The notes under the pieces: generated by a model
What the model was told of the DNA's origin: nothing
Databases searched by the model: none
What the model saw: the letters and a program-made list of their open reading frames with translations, nothing else
NCBI GenBank assembly: GCA_963779805.1
Contig: CAVZZN010000010.1
Coordinates: 62,001-126,000 of the forward strand
From: CAIWHR01 sp963779805
GTDB lineage: Bacteria > Pseudomonadota > Gammaproteobacteria > Burkholderiales > Casimicrobiaceae
Reading direction: 5' to 3'
Length of the DNA stretch: 64,000 nt
Position numbers and translations under genes: made by a program
Shown: positions 16,433 through 25,298 of the stretch, one piece after another
Layout: each line of letters opens with the position of its first letter
Position numbering within the stretch: position 1 is the stretch's first letter

Positions 16433-19150
16433 CTAGCACGCCACTTCGGCGTCGCGTCGCCCGTACCACCACCATGTCCCCGCCACGCAGCTGAAATAGA
16501 ACACGCTGAAGAAGAGCAGCGCGCCCTGCGGGCTGCCCGTGAGCTTGATGGAGGTGCCGTAGGCGATCGGGATGAAGAAGCCGCCGAACGCCGCCATCGC
16601 CGAGCTGAAGCCCAGCGTCGCCGCGCCTTCGGTGCTGCCGAGCCGCCGGGCCTGTTCCAGCGCTGCCTGATCCTTGGGATCCACCGCGCGCTCGCGCAGC
16701 GTGCGGAAGATGATCGGGATCATGCGGAAGGTCGAACCGTTGCCGATGCCGGCCGCGACGAACAGGGCCATGAAGGCCAGCACGAAGCCGATCAGATTGC
16801 CGCCGCCCGTCGCACCCGGCAGGAAGAACGCCGCCGCCAACGGTGCCACCGCCATCACGACGAAGATCCAGACGGTGATCATCGCGCCACCGACATGATC
16901 CGCGAGCCAGCCGCCGACAGGACGCACCAGCGCGGCCAGCAGCGGCCCGACGAACGCGAACTTGAAGGCATCCACCGTCGGAAACTGGGTGTTGATCAGC
17001 ATCGGGAACCCCGCGGCGAGTCCGATGAACGAGCCGAACGTTCCGGTGTAGAGCCAGCTCATCCGCCATTGATGCTTGTTCCTGACGATCGCCACCTGCT
17101 CCGCGAAGCCCGCACGCACGGTTGCGATGTTGTCCATGCCGAACCATGCGGCGATGACCGCAAGAATGATGAGCGGCACCCAGATGAAGCCGGCGTTCTG
17201 CACCCATACGGTGGTCGTCACGCCCTGGTCGATCCGGGTCTGGGCGCTGCCGCCGAGGATGAGCAGCGCGCCGCCGTAGATGGTCAACGGGGCGATGAGC
17301 TGCGCGAGCCCGACACCGAGGTTGCCCACGCCGGCATTCAACCCCAGCGCGGTGCCCTGCAGCCGCTTCGGGTAGAAGAAGCTGATGTTCGCCATGCTCG
17401 AGGAAAAGTTGCCCGCTCCCAATCCGCATAGCAGGGCGATCGCGGCGAACACCGCGTAGTTGGTGGACGGGTCCTGCACGGCGAAGCCGATCCAGAGCGT
17501 GGGCAGGAGCAGCAGCGTCGTGCTGAATATGGTCCAGTTGCGACCGCCGAAGATCGGCACGACGAACGAATACAAGGCCCGGAAGAGCGCACCGGAAAGG
17601 CCGGGCAGCGCCGCCAGCCAGAACAGCTGGTTCGTGCTGAACTTGAAGCCGATGTGCGGCAGCTCGACCACGATCACGCTCCACACCACCCACACCGCAA
17701 AGGCGAGCAGCAGGGCGGGCATCGACAGCCAGAGGTTGCGCCTGGCGATGCGCCGGCCGGTCGCGTCCCAGAAGGCCTCGTCGTCCGGCCGCCAATCGGT
17801 GAGCAGGTGCGGCCGCCGGCGCGCCGGCTCGACGAGATCGGCGCCGGCGAGCGCCGCGCGCGCCTCGGCATGCTGCTCGAGGATTCCTTCGCGCTCGTTG
17901 CGCTCGGCCACCCACATCCAGATCATGGTGACGGCCACCACACCCGTCATCAGCATGAAGCAGCTGCTGCGCACGCCGATGACATCGGCGGCGATGCCGA
18001 ACATGATCGGCAAACTGAAGCCGCCAAGACCGCCGATGACACCGACGATGCCGCCGACCACCCCCATGCTCGTCGGATAGTGGTCCGCCAGGCTGCGGTA
18101 GACGCTTGCCTTCCCGAAGCCCTGCGCGAGGCCCACGATGAACACCAGCACCGTGAAGCCGACGATGCCGAGGCCGATGTCGATCGCCACGTCGCCCTTG
18201 ATCGCGTGCACGATCATGGTGGTCGGCGGATAGCTCAGCAGGAACATGCAGACGAGGCTGATCCACAGCACCCACCACGTCACCTTGTTGCCGCCCCACT
18301 TGTCGGATGCCCAGCCGCCCAGTGCACGGATCGCGCCGGAGGGCAGGTCGAACGCAATCGTCAGGAAGGCGGCAGTGGCGAGGGGCAGGCCATACTCGCC
18401 GACGTAGTACTTGGGCAGCCACAGCGCCATCGCCACGAAGGCGCCGAATACGAAATAGTAGGCGAGCCCGAAGCGCCAGACCCGAACGTCCAGCAGCGGC
18501 AGCAACTGCTCCGACAGCTTCGGATGCCGACGGTCCTTGCGATCGGCCTTGCGGTGCAGCGGATCCTCGGACGTAAGGAACCAGAACAGCACCGCCATCA
18601 CCAGCATCGCCGCAGCGTAGACCTGCGGCACCGCGCGCCACGATGCCGTGGCGGAAGCGGCGATGATCATCGGGGCGATGAACTTGGTGAGCGACGAGCC
18701 GGCGTTCCCGGCACCGAAGATGCCCATCGCCGTGCCCTGGCGCTCCTTGCTGAACCAGGCGGACGTGTAGGCGATGCCAACGGCGAACGAGCCCCCGGCC
18801 ACGCCGATGAACAACCCCAGCACGAGGTATTGCCAGTATTCGGTCGCATAGGACAGCAGCCAGGTCGGGATCACCACGGCGATCATCTGCAGGAAATAGA
18901 TGATCCTTCCCCCGTAGCGATCGGTCAGCAGGCCCAGCGGGAGGCGCACCAGCGAGCCGGTCAGGATGGGAGTCGCCACCAGCAGGCCGAACTCGGTTTC
19001 GTTGAGATTGAGCTCCGTCTTGATCTTGATTCCGATGACGGAAAACATCACCCAGACGGCGAAGTTGACCGCAAAGGCGAGCGTGCTCGCGGTCAAGGCA
19101 AAGATCTGCTCACGGCTGTAGCCCGGCCGGCTTGCTGTCGCTGTGGTCAC
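16433..19150 (-). CDS. narK: Fused NarK1-NarK2 nitrate/nitrite transporter
   Basis: 905 aa from a GTG at 19150 with GGGGAG 4 nt upstream. Two major-facilitator halves are joined by a polar linker around residues 420-470. Each has a nitrate-signature glycine run: GAGNAGSSLTKF in the first half and GLNAGVGNLGVG in the second. In characterised fusions NarK1 is a nitrate/H+ symporter and NarK2 a nitrate/nitrite antiporter, feeding respiratory nitrate reductase. No nar genes follow in the window. A perfect FNR box lies 70 nt upstream. A longer frame runs to 19420 but has no better start. Confidence 0.93.
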   Translation of the reverse strand: MTTATASRPGYSREQIFALTASTLAFAVNFAVWVMFSVIGIKIKTELNLNETEFGLLVATPILTGSLVRLPLGLLTDRYGGRIIYFLQMIAVVIPTWLLSYATEYWQYLVLGLFIGVAGGSFAVGIAYTSAWFSKERQGTAMGIFGAGNAGSSLTKFIAPMIIAASATASWRAVPQVYAAAMLVMAVLFWFLTSEDPLHRKADRKDRRHPKLSEQLLPLLDVRVWRFGLAYYFVFGAFVAMALWLPKYYVGEYGLPLATAAFLTIAFDLPSGAIRALGGWASDKWGGNKVTWWVLWISLVCMFLLSYPPTTMIVHAIKGDVAIDIGLGIVGFTVLVFIVGLAQGFGKASVYRSLADHYPTSMGVVGGIVGVIGGLGGFSLPIMFGIAADVIGVRSSCFMLMTGVVAVTMIWMWVAERNEREGILEQHAEARAALAGADLVEPARRRPHLLTDWRPDDEAFWDATGRRIARRNLWLSMPALLLAFAVWVVWSVIVVELPHIGFKFSTNQLFWLAALPGLSGALFRALYSFVVPIFGGRNWTIFSTTLLLLPTLWIGFAVQDPSTNYAVFAAIALLCGLGAGNFSSSMANISFFYPKRLQGTALGLNAGVGNLGVGLAQLIAPLTIYGGALLILGGSAQTRIDQGVTTTVWVQNAGFIWVPLIILAVIAAWFGMDNIATVRAGFAEQVAIVRNKHQWRMSWLYTGTFGSFIGLAAGFPMLINTQFPTVDAFKFAFVGPLLAALVRPVGGWLADHVGGAMITVWIFVVMAVAPLAAAFFLPGATGGGNLIGFVLAFMALFVAAGIGNGSTFRMIPIIFRTLRERAVDPKDQAALEQARRLGSTEGAATLGFSSAMAAFGGFFIPIAYGTSIKLTGSPQGALLFFSVFYFSCVAGTWWWYGRRDAEVAC

Positions 19151-19219
19151 GGCGCTCCCCTGTCCCGTCGATCGAGTTGTTGTCGTCGGGCCATTGAAAG
19201 CCTCTGCCGGGAAAACGCG

Positions 19220-19233
19220 TTGATGGAAATCAA
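19220..19233. promoter_or_regulatory. FNR-type box upstream of narK
   Basis: TTGAT-GGAA-ATCAA matches the FNR/ANR consensus at all ten defined positions. It is 70 nt upstream of the narK start, the expected place for an anaerobically activated promoter. Confidence 0.65.
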
Positions 19234-19367
19234 GACCGCATGCCTCGGCGGATGATGCCGGGGCGTACGCGGGAACGGCGCCCGACGAGTGCCTGCAAGG
19301 CTGGCCGCCGGACACGCGCTGCGATTGCGCCGCAGATGTTTCGCAGTCCTTCGGGAACGACCGCGCA

Positions 19368-19718
19368 TCAGCCCAGATACTTGAGGTGCGCGCCACAATG
19401 GGCGCGGCAATCGGAGGCACCGAATCCGGCGGCGACGATTCGGCCGCGGACGGTCCGATTCAGAGCGCATTCGCCGCGCCGCGAGCGGATCACGTCCACG
19501 ACGCGCACACCGTCGGACGCGAGCAGGTAGTCGATATGCCAGCGCAACGTCTTCTCCCGCCGGAGATGGCGGGCGATCCGGGCGTCGAGATTTCGCCTCG
19601 CCGAGCCGGTGTACACGTACCGGCCAGCCGGGAAAGCCACCTTACCCAACGCGCCGATTGCGCGGCGCAGCGGCCGTGCGACCTCGATCAGGAGTTGGTA
19701 GCTGACTTCGCGTGGCAT
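19368..19718 (-). CDS. DUF123 / Uri-type GIY-YIG-like protein
   Basis: 116 aa. GRYVYTGSARRNLDARIARHLRREKTLRWHIDYLL is the DUF123 core, a GIY-YIG nuclease relative in which YVYTGSA stands for the YxG element, followed by an ECALNRTV segment and cysteines near the end (DCRAHCGAHLKYLG). Relatives are stand-alone or fused to endonucleases; function unproven. Good ATG start. Confidence 0.8.
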   Translation of the reverse strand: MPREVSYQLLIEVARPLRRAIGALGKVAFPAGRYVYTGSARRNLDARIARHLRREKTLRWHIDYLLASDGVRVVDVIRSRRGECALNRTVRGRIVAAGFGASDCRAHCGAHLKYLG

Positions 19719-19796
19719 GAAGCGCGGTGCAGTCGTTGCTGCATTGGCTTATAGTGACGGGGCGCGGACGTTGGCCGCACTCCACCGGAGCGAGCG

Positions 19797-19916
19797 ATGA
19801 GTCATCAGCCCCCGAAACAGAGCAAGAAGAAGGCGCAACACACCGCGAAGGAAAAGAAGGCCATCAAGCAGCAGAAGAAGCACGCGGGCGACCCCGCGCC
19901 GTTCGTGAAGACCTGA
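19797..19916 (+). CDS. 39-aa lysine-rich basic peptide
   Basis: MSHQPPKQSKKKAQHTAKEK start, then further lysine/glutamine runs and GDPAPFVKT at the end. About a third of the residues are lysine. GGAG lies 6 nt before the ATG, and the frame ends cleanly. The composition suggests a nucleic-acid or ribosome-associated peptide, but no function is known to me. It lies between the DUF123 gene and the cupin gene. Confidence 0.55.
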   Translation: MSHQPPKQSKKKAQHTAKEKKAIKQQKKHAGDPAPFVKT

Positions 19917-19961
19917 ACCGCACCGCAGGTCGCGCGCGCCCGCGGCGGACGCCGCGCGGCG

Positions 19962-20312
19962 CTACTTCGCCTTGTCGCCGCGAATCATCACCAGCACCAT
20001 CTTGAACCGGCCGTCCGGACTCACGGCGTGCGGGATGCCCGCGGGCAGCAGCACCGTTTCGCCTGCGGCAACGGCGTGCGGCTTGCCGCCGATCGAGATC
20101 TCGGCCTTGCCGTCGACGCCGATCACCAGCGCGTCGAAGGGTGCGGTGTGCTCGCTCAGGCCCTCTCCGCTATCGAAAGCGAAGAGCGTGACGCTGCCGC
20201 CCGTGTTCTTCGCCAGCATCCGGCTGACGATCGATTTTTCCTGGTACTGCAGCATCTCCTTCAGGTCGTGCACCGGCTGCATGCCATCCTGAGGCTGGTC
20301 CGTCGCGTTCAT
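19962..20312 (-). CDS. Cupin-domain protein
   Basis: 116 aa. Single cupin: GEGLSEHTAPFDALVIGVDGKAEISIGG (motif 1, with one histidine) and LLPAGIPHAV (motif 2). Close to small stand-alone cupins that bind a metal and act in stress or sugar metabolism; no enzyme activity can be assigned. The ATG at 20312 is chosen because residues upstream are low-complexity arginine. Confidence 0.85.
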   Translation of the reverse strand: MNATDQPQDGMQPVHDLKEMLQYQEKSIVSRMLAKNTGGSVTLFAFDSGEGLSEHTAPFDALVIGVDGKAEISIGGKPHAVAAGETVLLPAGIPHAVSPDGRFKMVLVMIRGDKAK

Positions 20313-20361
20313 CGGGTTGGCTCCAGCGATCGGTCGAGCTCCGACCGCGGTGTGGTGCAGG

Positions 20362-20517
20362 TCACGGGACCGTCTTTTCGCCAGGCGGCGACGGCTCGAC
20401 GCTCGGCGTGGTCGCGGCCTGATCGGATTCGGTCTTGCGCTGGCGCTTGAGTTCCTTCTTCTGCTTCTTCGCAAGATCGCGTTGTCGTTTGGCCAGGGCG
20501 TAGTTGGGCTTTGCCAA
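20362..20517 (-). CDS. 51-aa basic protein with TTG start
   Basis: Reads (M)AKPNYALAKRQRDLAKKQKK and continues ELKRQRK before an acidic/proline tail. Small AKPNYxxxKRQRxLAKKxK proteins are common in betaproteobacteria. The TTG at 20517 has GGGAG 8 nt upstream, and no ATG or GTG is in frame. Probably a helical basic protein; role unknown. It sits just upstream of the cupin gene on the same strand. Confidence 0.65.
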   Translation of the reverse strand: MAKPNYALAKRQRDLAKKQKKELKRQRKTESDQAATTPSVEPSPPGEKTVP

Positions 20518-20696
20518 GTGCGGAGCTCCCTCGGTGGTGGGTTGAGAAGACTATAGGGTAAGCGATTCCGGCGAGCCGCGCGCGATGCCGGTGCAGGCGG
20601 GAGGCGCCGCGGGCGCCCCGAGGACGCTCCCCACCCCGTTACCGAGGGGACAGCGCTCCGCAGCCGACCCGTCGACCGCGGGATGCCCTTGCCCGC

Positions 20697-21080
20697 TCAG
20701 CTCTTGGGCTTGAGGAGCTTCGCGAGGTCGGCGAACGGGCGGTGCGTCGCGGACGTTGCCGGGCGCGCGCTGTCCGCCGGCTCCCCGTTTCGTGCCTGCT
20801 CGAGCTCGCGCTGATGCTCGTTGTCGTGGCAGTAGAGGCAGAGCAATTCCCAGTTGCTGCCGTCCGGCGGATTGTTGTCGTGGTTGTGGTCGCGATGGTG
20901 CACGGTGAGCTGGTGGACGGTGGCGGGGCCGAACTCGCGCGCGCAGCGTCCGCAAATCCACGGATAGATCTTGAGCGCCCGCTCCCGATAGGTGTCGGCG
21001 CGCAGCTCCTGCGCCCGTCTCGCGTCCGCGACGATGCGATCGAGACGGGCGTGATCGATGGGCTTGCCGCTTGCGCTCAT
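20697..21080 (-). CDS. HNH nuclease family protein (YajD-like)
   Basis: 127 aa. CGRCAREF, then VHHRDHNHDNNPPDGSNW and ELLCLYCHDNEH: an HNH finger with two zinc-binding CxxC pairs. Resembles E. coli YajD. Predicted DNA-nicking nuclease of unknown target. The ATG at 21080 was preferred because the frame upstream is only the antisense of other sequence. Confidence 0.85.
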   Translation of the reverse strand: MSASGKPIDHARLDRIVADARRAQELRADTYRERALKIYPWICGRCAREFGPATVHQLTVHHRDHNHDNNPPDGSNWELLCLYCHDNEHQRELEQARNGEPADSARPATSATHRPFADLAKLLKPKS

Positions 21081-21223
21081 GGGGATGCGCTCGATGGGCG
21101 CTCGGAGCGCCAAGGCGCATCCGAGCCGATGATCGGGAAATGTCGGACCGGATTGTATCGCCCGGCGGCAACTGCCTGCGCGTGTCTGCACACGCCTCGG
21201 TGCGAGGCGCCCGACCCTGCCGG

Positions 21224-21724
21224 CTAGGTGCGAGGCGCTTGCGTCGCCGTGGTCCCGGCAAACGCCGCCTTCAGGCCCGCGATGTCGAACTTGACCATCT
21301 TCATCATCGCGTCCGCTGCGCGTTTGGCGCGGGCGCGGTCCGGGTCGGACATCATCGCGCCGAGCTCGGCCGGGACGATCTGCCACGAGAGACCGAAGCG
21401 GTCCCTGAGCCAGCCGCACTGCTCGGCCGTGCCGCCCTCGAGGAGTGCGTACCAGTAGCGGTCGAGCTCCGCCTGGTCGGCGCAGGTCACCACGAACGAT
21501 ATCGCGTGGTTGAACGGGTCCAGGGGTCCTGCGCTCATCGCGATGAACGGCTGGCCGAACAGGACGAACTCGACGACCTTGACCGATCCGGGCGGACCGC
21601 TGGGCGATTCGCTCGGGAGCGCTGCGACGCGGATCACCCGCGAGTCGGGAAAGATGGAGGCGTAGAACGCGGCAGCCTCCTCGGCCTCCTTCGAATACCA
21701 GAGAAAGGGGGTGATCTTCTGCAT
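21224..21724 (-). CDS. PhnB-like VOC-superfamily protein
   Basis: 166 aa. MQKITPFLWYSKEAEEAAAFYASIFPDSRV is the start of 3-demethylubiquinone-9 methyltransferase-like/PhnB VOC domains, followed by FNHAISFVVTCADQAELDRYW and CGWLRDRFGLSWQIVP. Glyoxalase/bleomycin-resistance fold; substrate unknown. A long upstream frame exists, but the ATG at 21724 gives the family start. Confidence 0.88.
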   Translation of the reverse strand: MQKITPFLWYSKEAEEAAAFYASIFPDSRVIRVAALPSESPSGPPGSVKVVEFVLFGQPFIAMSAGPLDPFNHAISFVVTCADQAELDRYWYALLEGGTAEQCGWLRDRFGLSWQIVPAELGAMMSDPDRARAKRAADAMMKMVKFDIAGLKAAFAGTTATQAPRT

Positions 21725-21916
21725 GGGCTTCTCCTGTGCAGTGTGAGCACGGAATGCGACGCCGGGTCGGATCGAGGTCCAGCGGGGCTTCCACAGTACA
21801 CGTCGATCGGCCGCGCGCCGAATCGACATCCGTAGGGCAGAATCTGCGCCTGGATCGGGCGCCCGGCACCGCGGCGCTCGACATGCTGCCGATGTCGGTC
21901 CCAAGGGGAAGCTTCG

Positions 21917-23149
21917 ATGTTTACGTCTTTGGCACGGTCCTTCCTGCTCGCCGTTCCGCCCATTCGCAAGCGCGTGGAGCGGCTCTGGCAACTCGAATCG
22001 CAAGTCGAGGCGCTCCGGAACAAGCTCGCGCTCCTCGAGGCGGGAGGAATCCGCGAGTCCAGGTTCTACTCGCTGCGCCTTCTTCATCGCCCCCTCTCCA
22101 CGTTCAAGGACAGCGTCAAGGTGGCAAGAGCAGACGTCGGCGTTCCCGACGACGCCGCCATCGTTGCCAGGGTGCTGGCTGCGTATCGGTCGGCCGCCGC
22201 GAGACACGGGGACCTGGGCAACTCGATGTGGAAGACGTTCTTTTCCGCCAAGCACCAGGCCTTGCACGATGTGTTCGTCGCGGGCAGCGTGGAAGACGCC
22301 GCAGCGATCCTTCGCAACCCGGCGTCCTCCGAGCTCTTCTACGGGTTCAGCATGCTTTGCTCGGGGCTGTTCGATACGAACGCCTCCGACGACGAGCTCT
22401 ACGCCGGGGCGCGCCAATACCTCGACTGGCTCCTTTGCCTCGCGGAGCACCTCGGCGCGCAGCGGATATTCAATCCCGAACCCGAGCCGACGATGGGTTC
22501 CGGCGTCGACGTCGACGACGTGCTCGCCAGACTGGATGCCGCGCTCGGCATCACGGTGTCCATTCCCAATCCCTACCCGCACGAGGCCGGGTTGGCCACG
22601 GCTCGGGGCGTGCTGACGGACAGGATACCGATGGCCCTCTATCAAGCCTGGAGAACGAGCAACCTCCTGAAAGGTCGCGCGAGGCCGCGCGTGCTGGAGA
22701 TCGGCGCGGGCCAGGGACTTGCCGCGTACTACTCGCGATCGTTCGGCATCGACGACTACACGATCGTCGACATCCCGTTCACGGGCCTGTCGTCCGGCTA
22801 TTTCCTGTTGCGAACCCTCGGCGCCGACGCTGTCGCGCTGTTCGGGGAAGAGAGGGCGGGCGCGGAGCGGATGATCAAGGTCCTGCCTCCGCAGGCGTTT
22901 CTCGAGCAGGACCTGGGCGCGTTCGATCTGATCGTCAATGTCGATTCGCTCACCGAGATGGACGAGCGCGTTGCGGATGCGTACCTCGGCAAGGCGAGGG
23001 CGACTTCTGCCGCATTGCTGTCCATCAATCACGAAGGCAATCGCCACACGGTCAGGGAGTGGATCGAACGCAATCGTTGCGCGAGCTACCAGCGCGTGCC
23101 TTGTTACATCCGCAAGGGGTACGCGGAGGAGGTCGTCTTCTTCGAGTGA
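21917..23149 (+). CDS. Putative sugar O-methyltransferase
   Basis: 410 aa. A coiled-coil-like N-terminus (QLESQVEALRNKLALLE) and an alpha-helical region precede a class I SAM domain with VLEIGAGQGLAAYYSRSF (about 258-275) and a conserved DYTIVDIP. The overall pattern fits the putative sugar O-methyltransferase family (TIGR04371) found in polysaccharide and lipopolysaccharide clusters. No glycosyltransferase neighbours are here, so its acceptor is unknown. Confidence 0.75.
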   Translation: MFTSLARSFLLAVPPIRKRVERLWQLESQVEALRNKLALLEAGGIRESRFYSLRLLHRPLSTFKDSVKVARADVGVPDDAAIVARVLAAYRSAAARHGDLGNSMWKTFFSAKHQALHDVFVAGSVEDAAAILRNPASSELFYGFSMLCSGLFDTNASDDELYAGARQYLDWLLCLAEHLGAQRIFNPEPEPTMGSGVDVDDVLARLDAALGITVSIPNPYPHEAGLATARGVLTDRIPMALYQAWRTSNLLKGRARPRVLEIGAGQGLAAYYSRSFGIDDYTIVDIPFTGLSSGYFLLRTLGADAVALFGEERAGAERMIKVLPPQAFLEQDLGAFDLIVNVDSLTEMDERVADAYLGKARATSAALLSINHEGNRHTVREWIERNRCASYQRVPCYIRKGYAEEVVFFE

Positions 23150-23338
23150 GCGCACCGCCGCCCTTGTGCGCTACGCATCGCCCGTAAGTGCCTTGCGGAT
23201 CATCAACATACGTATTGCGCCTCGTCGCGGGCCGATGCTAGAAACCCACGGCTCGGGCCTCTGTCGGCGCCAGCACGCGCGCATCCGCTTTGACTTCGCG
23301 CTGCCTCCGATCAGTGACAGCCGCCTACGGGAGACATC

Positions 23339-24454
23339 ATGGATTCGCAGCGCAAGACCAATCTGTTCCGCTTGGACCGTGCGCTCGCGGCGAGCGCGTG
23401 CATTGCGATGTTGGCACCGCTTGCCGCACAGGCGGCGCCGACCCTGCGTCTGGTCCCGACGATGTACCCGACGATCCAGTCGGCCGTCGATGCCGCGAAT
23501 CCCGGCGATAGGGTCCTGGTGTTGCCGGGCACCTACTTCGAGCAGGTGTCGATCGGCAAGGACCTGGTGCTGACCGGGACAGGCGCCGATTCGACCATCG
23601 TTCGCGCCCCGGCAACGCTCGTTCCCGGAGGGCTCGGCTCCAACGCAATCGTCGACATCCACGGTGGTGCGAGAGTCGCGATGAGCCGCATGACGGTGAG
23701 CGGGCCGGGTTCAGGTACGTGCGCCGACGGTGCGTTGCGCGACGGGATCGTGGTGTGGGATGGCGCCCACCTCGATCTGGGCTTCGCCGCAGTCGTCCAC
23801 ATTCACGACACGCCACTCGAGGCCTGCTATCACAGCGGTCATGCGATCGCCATCGGCGACCCCTTCGCATCGAATGCGACCGCGACCATCCGGCATTCGG
23901 AAATCAGCGACTACAGCGAAGTCGGGATCATCGTCTTCAATGAAGGCTCGTCGGCGACGATCGCAGACAACGTGATCACCGGCGCCGGACCGTCGACGAT
24001 GCTCTTGACATCGGGCGTGGAATTCGTGCTCGGGGCGGTGGGCACGATCTCGCGCAACACCATCAGCGGCAATGCGTGCGGGTCACCCGATCTGGGCTGC
24101 GGGCCGGACTACTTCACTCAGTATCAGATTGCCGGAATCACCGCGGGCGGGCCGGGCACCGTCATCACCGGGAACGTGCTCTACGGCAACCAGGTCGGCA
24201 TCTACGCTTACGACGGGGCCGACATCAGCCACAACACGCTCTTCGACAATCAGTTCTTCGGCCTTTTGCTCGACAGCGGATCGGTTTCCGTCGATCACGA
24301 CAAGATTTCGGGTGGTGTCGGTGGCGTGTGGGTCGTTGCCGCGTTCGCCGACACGACGGCGCTACTGACCAAGCTCAAAATTTCCGGTACCTCGGGTGAG
24401 GCCGTGCAGAAATTCGAGTGTTGCGGGTTCACGGCGACGATCGTCCAGCGCTAG
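23339..24454 (+). CDS. Secreted right-handed beta-helix (NosD/pectate-lyase-like) protein
   Basis: 371 aa. Signal peptide ending LAAQAAP, then the classic opening PTIQSAVDAANPGDRVLVLPGTYFEQVSI and repeated short turns (TIADNVI, TISRNTISGN, VITGNVLYGNQVGIYAYDGADISHNT), the rungs of a parallel beta-helix. Cysteines in the middle may form disulfides. Extracytoplasmic; could be a carbohydrate-active or structural protein, no catalytic site identified. The ATG is 4 nt after GGGAGA. Confidence 0.85.
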   Translation: MDSQRKTNLFRLDRALAASACIAMLAPLAAQAAPTLRLVPTMYPTIQSAVDAANPGDRVLVLPGTYFEQVSIGKDLVLTGTGADSTIVRAPATLVPGGLGSNAIVDIHGGARVAMSRMTVSGPGSGTCADGALRDGIVVWDGAHLDLGFAAVVHIHDTPLEACYHSGHAIAIGDPFASNATATIRHSEISDYSEVGIIVFNEGSSATIADNVITGAGPSTMLLTSGVEFVLGAVGTISRNTISGNACGSPDLGCGPDYFTQYQIAGITAGGPGTVITGNVLYGNQVGIYAYDGADISHNTLFDNQFFGLLLDSGSVSVDHDKISGGVGGVWVVAAFADTTALLTKLKISGTSGEAVQKFECCGFTATIVQR

Positions 24455-24571
24455 TCGGACGAGGTAGAGGGCGTAGGGCACGGGTTCGTCGGCTTCGAAC
24501 CGACCGGGAATCGAGCGTGGCCGCTTCGGCGGTACGCGAACCACGACCACCACACAAGGGAGGTCCGCACC

Positions 24572-25060
24572 ATGTTTCTGCTCGCGACATCGCGCATCGC
24601 ACGCGTAAGCAGGCTCGCACTGGCGGTCGGTCTTGTTGCTGGATTGGCGGGCCCGGTCGCCGCAAGCCCGCCGCAGGAGGTCGAGATTAGGTCCCACACG
24701 GTGCGCGATTGCCCTGTAGACCCTGTAGACCCGCCATGCATCTTCGTCGCCACGGGCGCAATCACCGACGAGGGCACGGTCGAGACGCGCTTAGTGCGGG
24801 CCACCGCGCTGCCGTCGCCGGTCGTCGGCACGGCGCAGTACGTGCGGACCTTCACAGGGGCGAAGGGCTCGTTCACCATTCGCCTGAACAGCATGATCAC
24901 CGGCACCGACGATCCGTGGCTGTTCGACGAGCAGGGCCACTGGGTGATCGTGTCCGGCACCGGCGACTATGCGGGATTGCTCGGCCAAGGCAGGGAATCG
25001 GGGACTCGGGATTTCGCGAACCAGTCCCTGGATGCGCTGTACACCGGGCAGGTGCACTGA
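24572..25060 (+). CDS. Secreted beta-barrel-like protein
   Basis: 162 aa. GGGAGG precedes the ATG. Signal peptide ending PVAAS. The mature part is beta-rich with two cysteines near the N-terminus (DCPVDPVDPPC). The ending WVIVSGTGDYAGLLGQGRESG resembles the allene-oxide-cyclase-like/DUF3224 barrel pattern. Function unknown. It follows the beta-helix gene by 117 nt, possibly in one transcript. Confidence 0.65.
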   Translation: MFLLATSRIARVSRLALAVGLVAGLAGPVAASPPQEVEIRSHTVRDCPVDPVDPPCIFVATGAITDEGTVETRLVRATALPSPVVGTAQYVRTFTGAKGSFTIRLNSMITGTDDPWLFDEQGHWVIVSGTGDYAGLLGQGRESGTRDFANQSLDALYTGQVH

Positions 25061-25204
25061 CGGCGGACGCCAAGCGGTCACCATCGGGCCGCACGCACAT
25101 CGTCATCGTTGCGCAAGGCAGCGGGGAGCCAGCCGCGGCGGGCCGTCGTCTCGCCGCCAGCGGGCGGGCAGTGCGGTAAACTTGCGTCGCAGTCCACGTA
25201 GGTA

Positions 25205-25250
25205 CAACCCCTAACGCGGCGGGTCTGGGGTTCGATCCCCATGCGGCGCC
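25205..25250 (+). other. Possible tRNA 3'-half remnant
   Basis: GGGTCTGGGGTTCGATCCCC at 25221-25240 contains a GGTTCGATCC T-loop core with flanking G and C runs, and GCGGCGCC follows like an acceptor strand. The T stem pairs imperfectly if the loop is held at 7 nt, and no matching D arm or 5' acceptor is found upstream, so it is not a complete tRNA. It could be an old integration (att) scar or coincidence. Confidence 0.2.
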
Positions 25251-25298
25251 GGCGCGCTGCAACGGCCGTCGATCGTTTCCGCCCCGGGAGTTTTCACG

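Noticed and set aside
25205..25250. Complete tRNA gene
   Set aside because: No D arm, anticodon arm or 5' acceptor can be drawn; at most a remnant.
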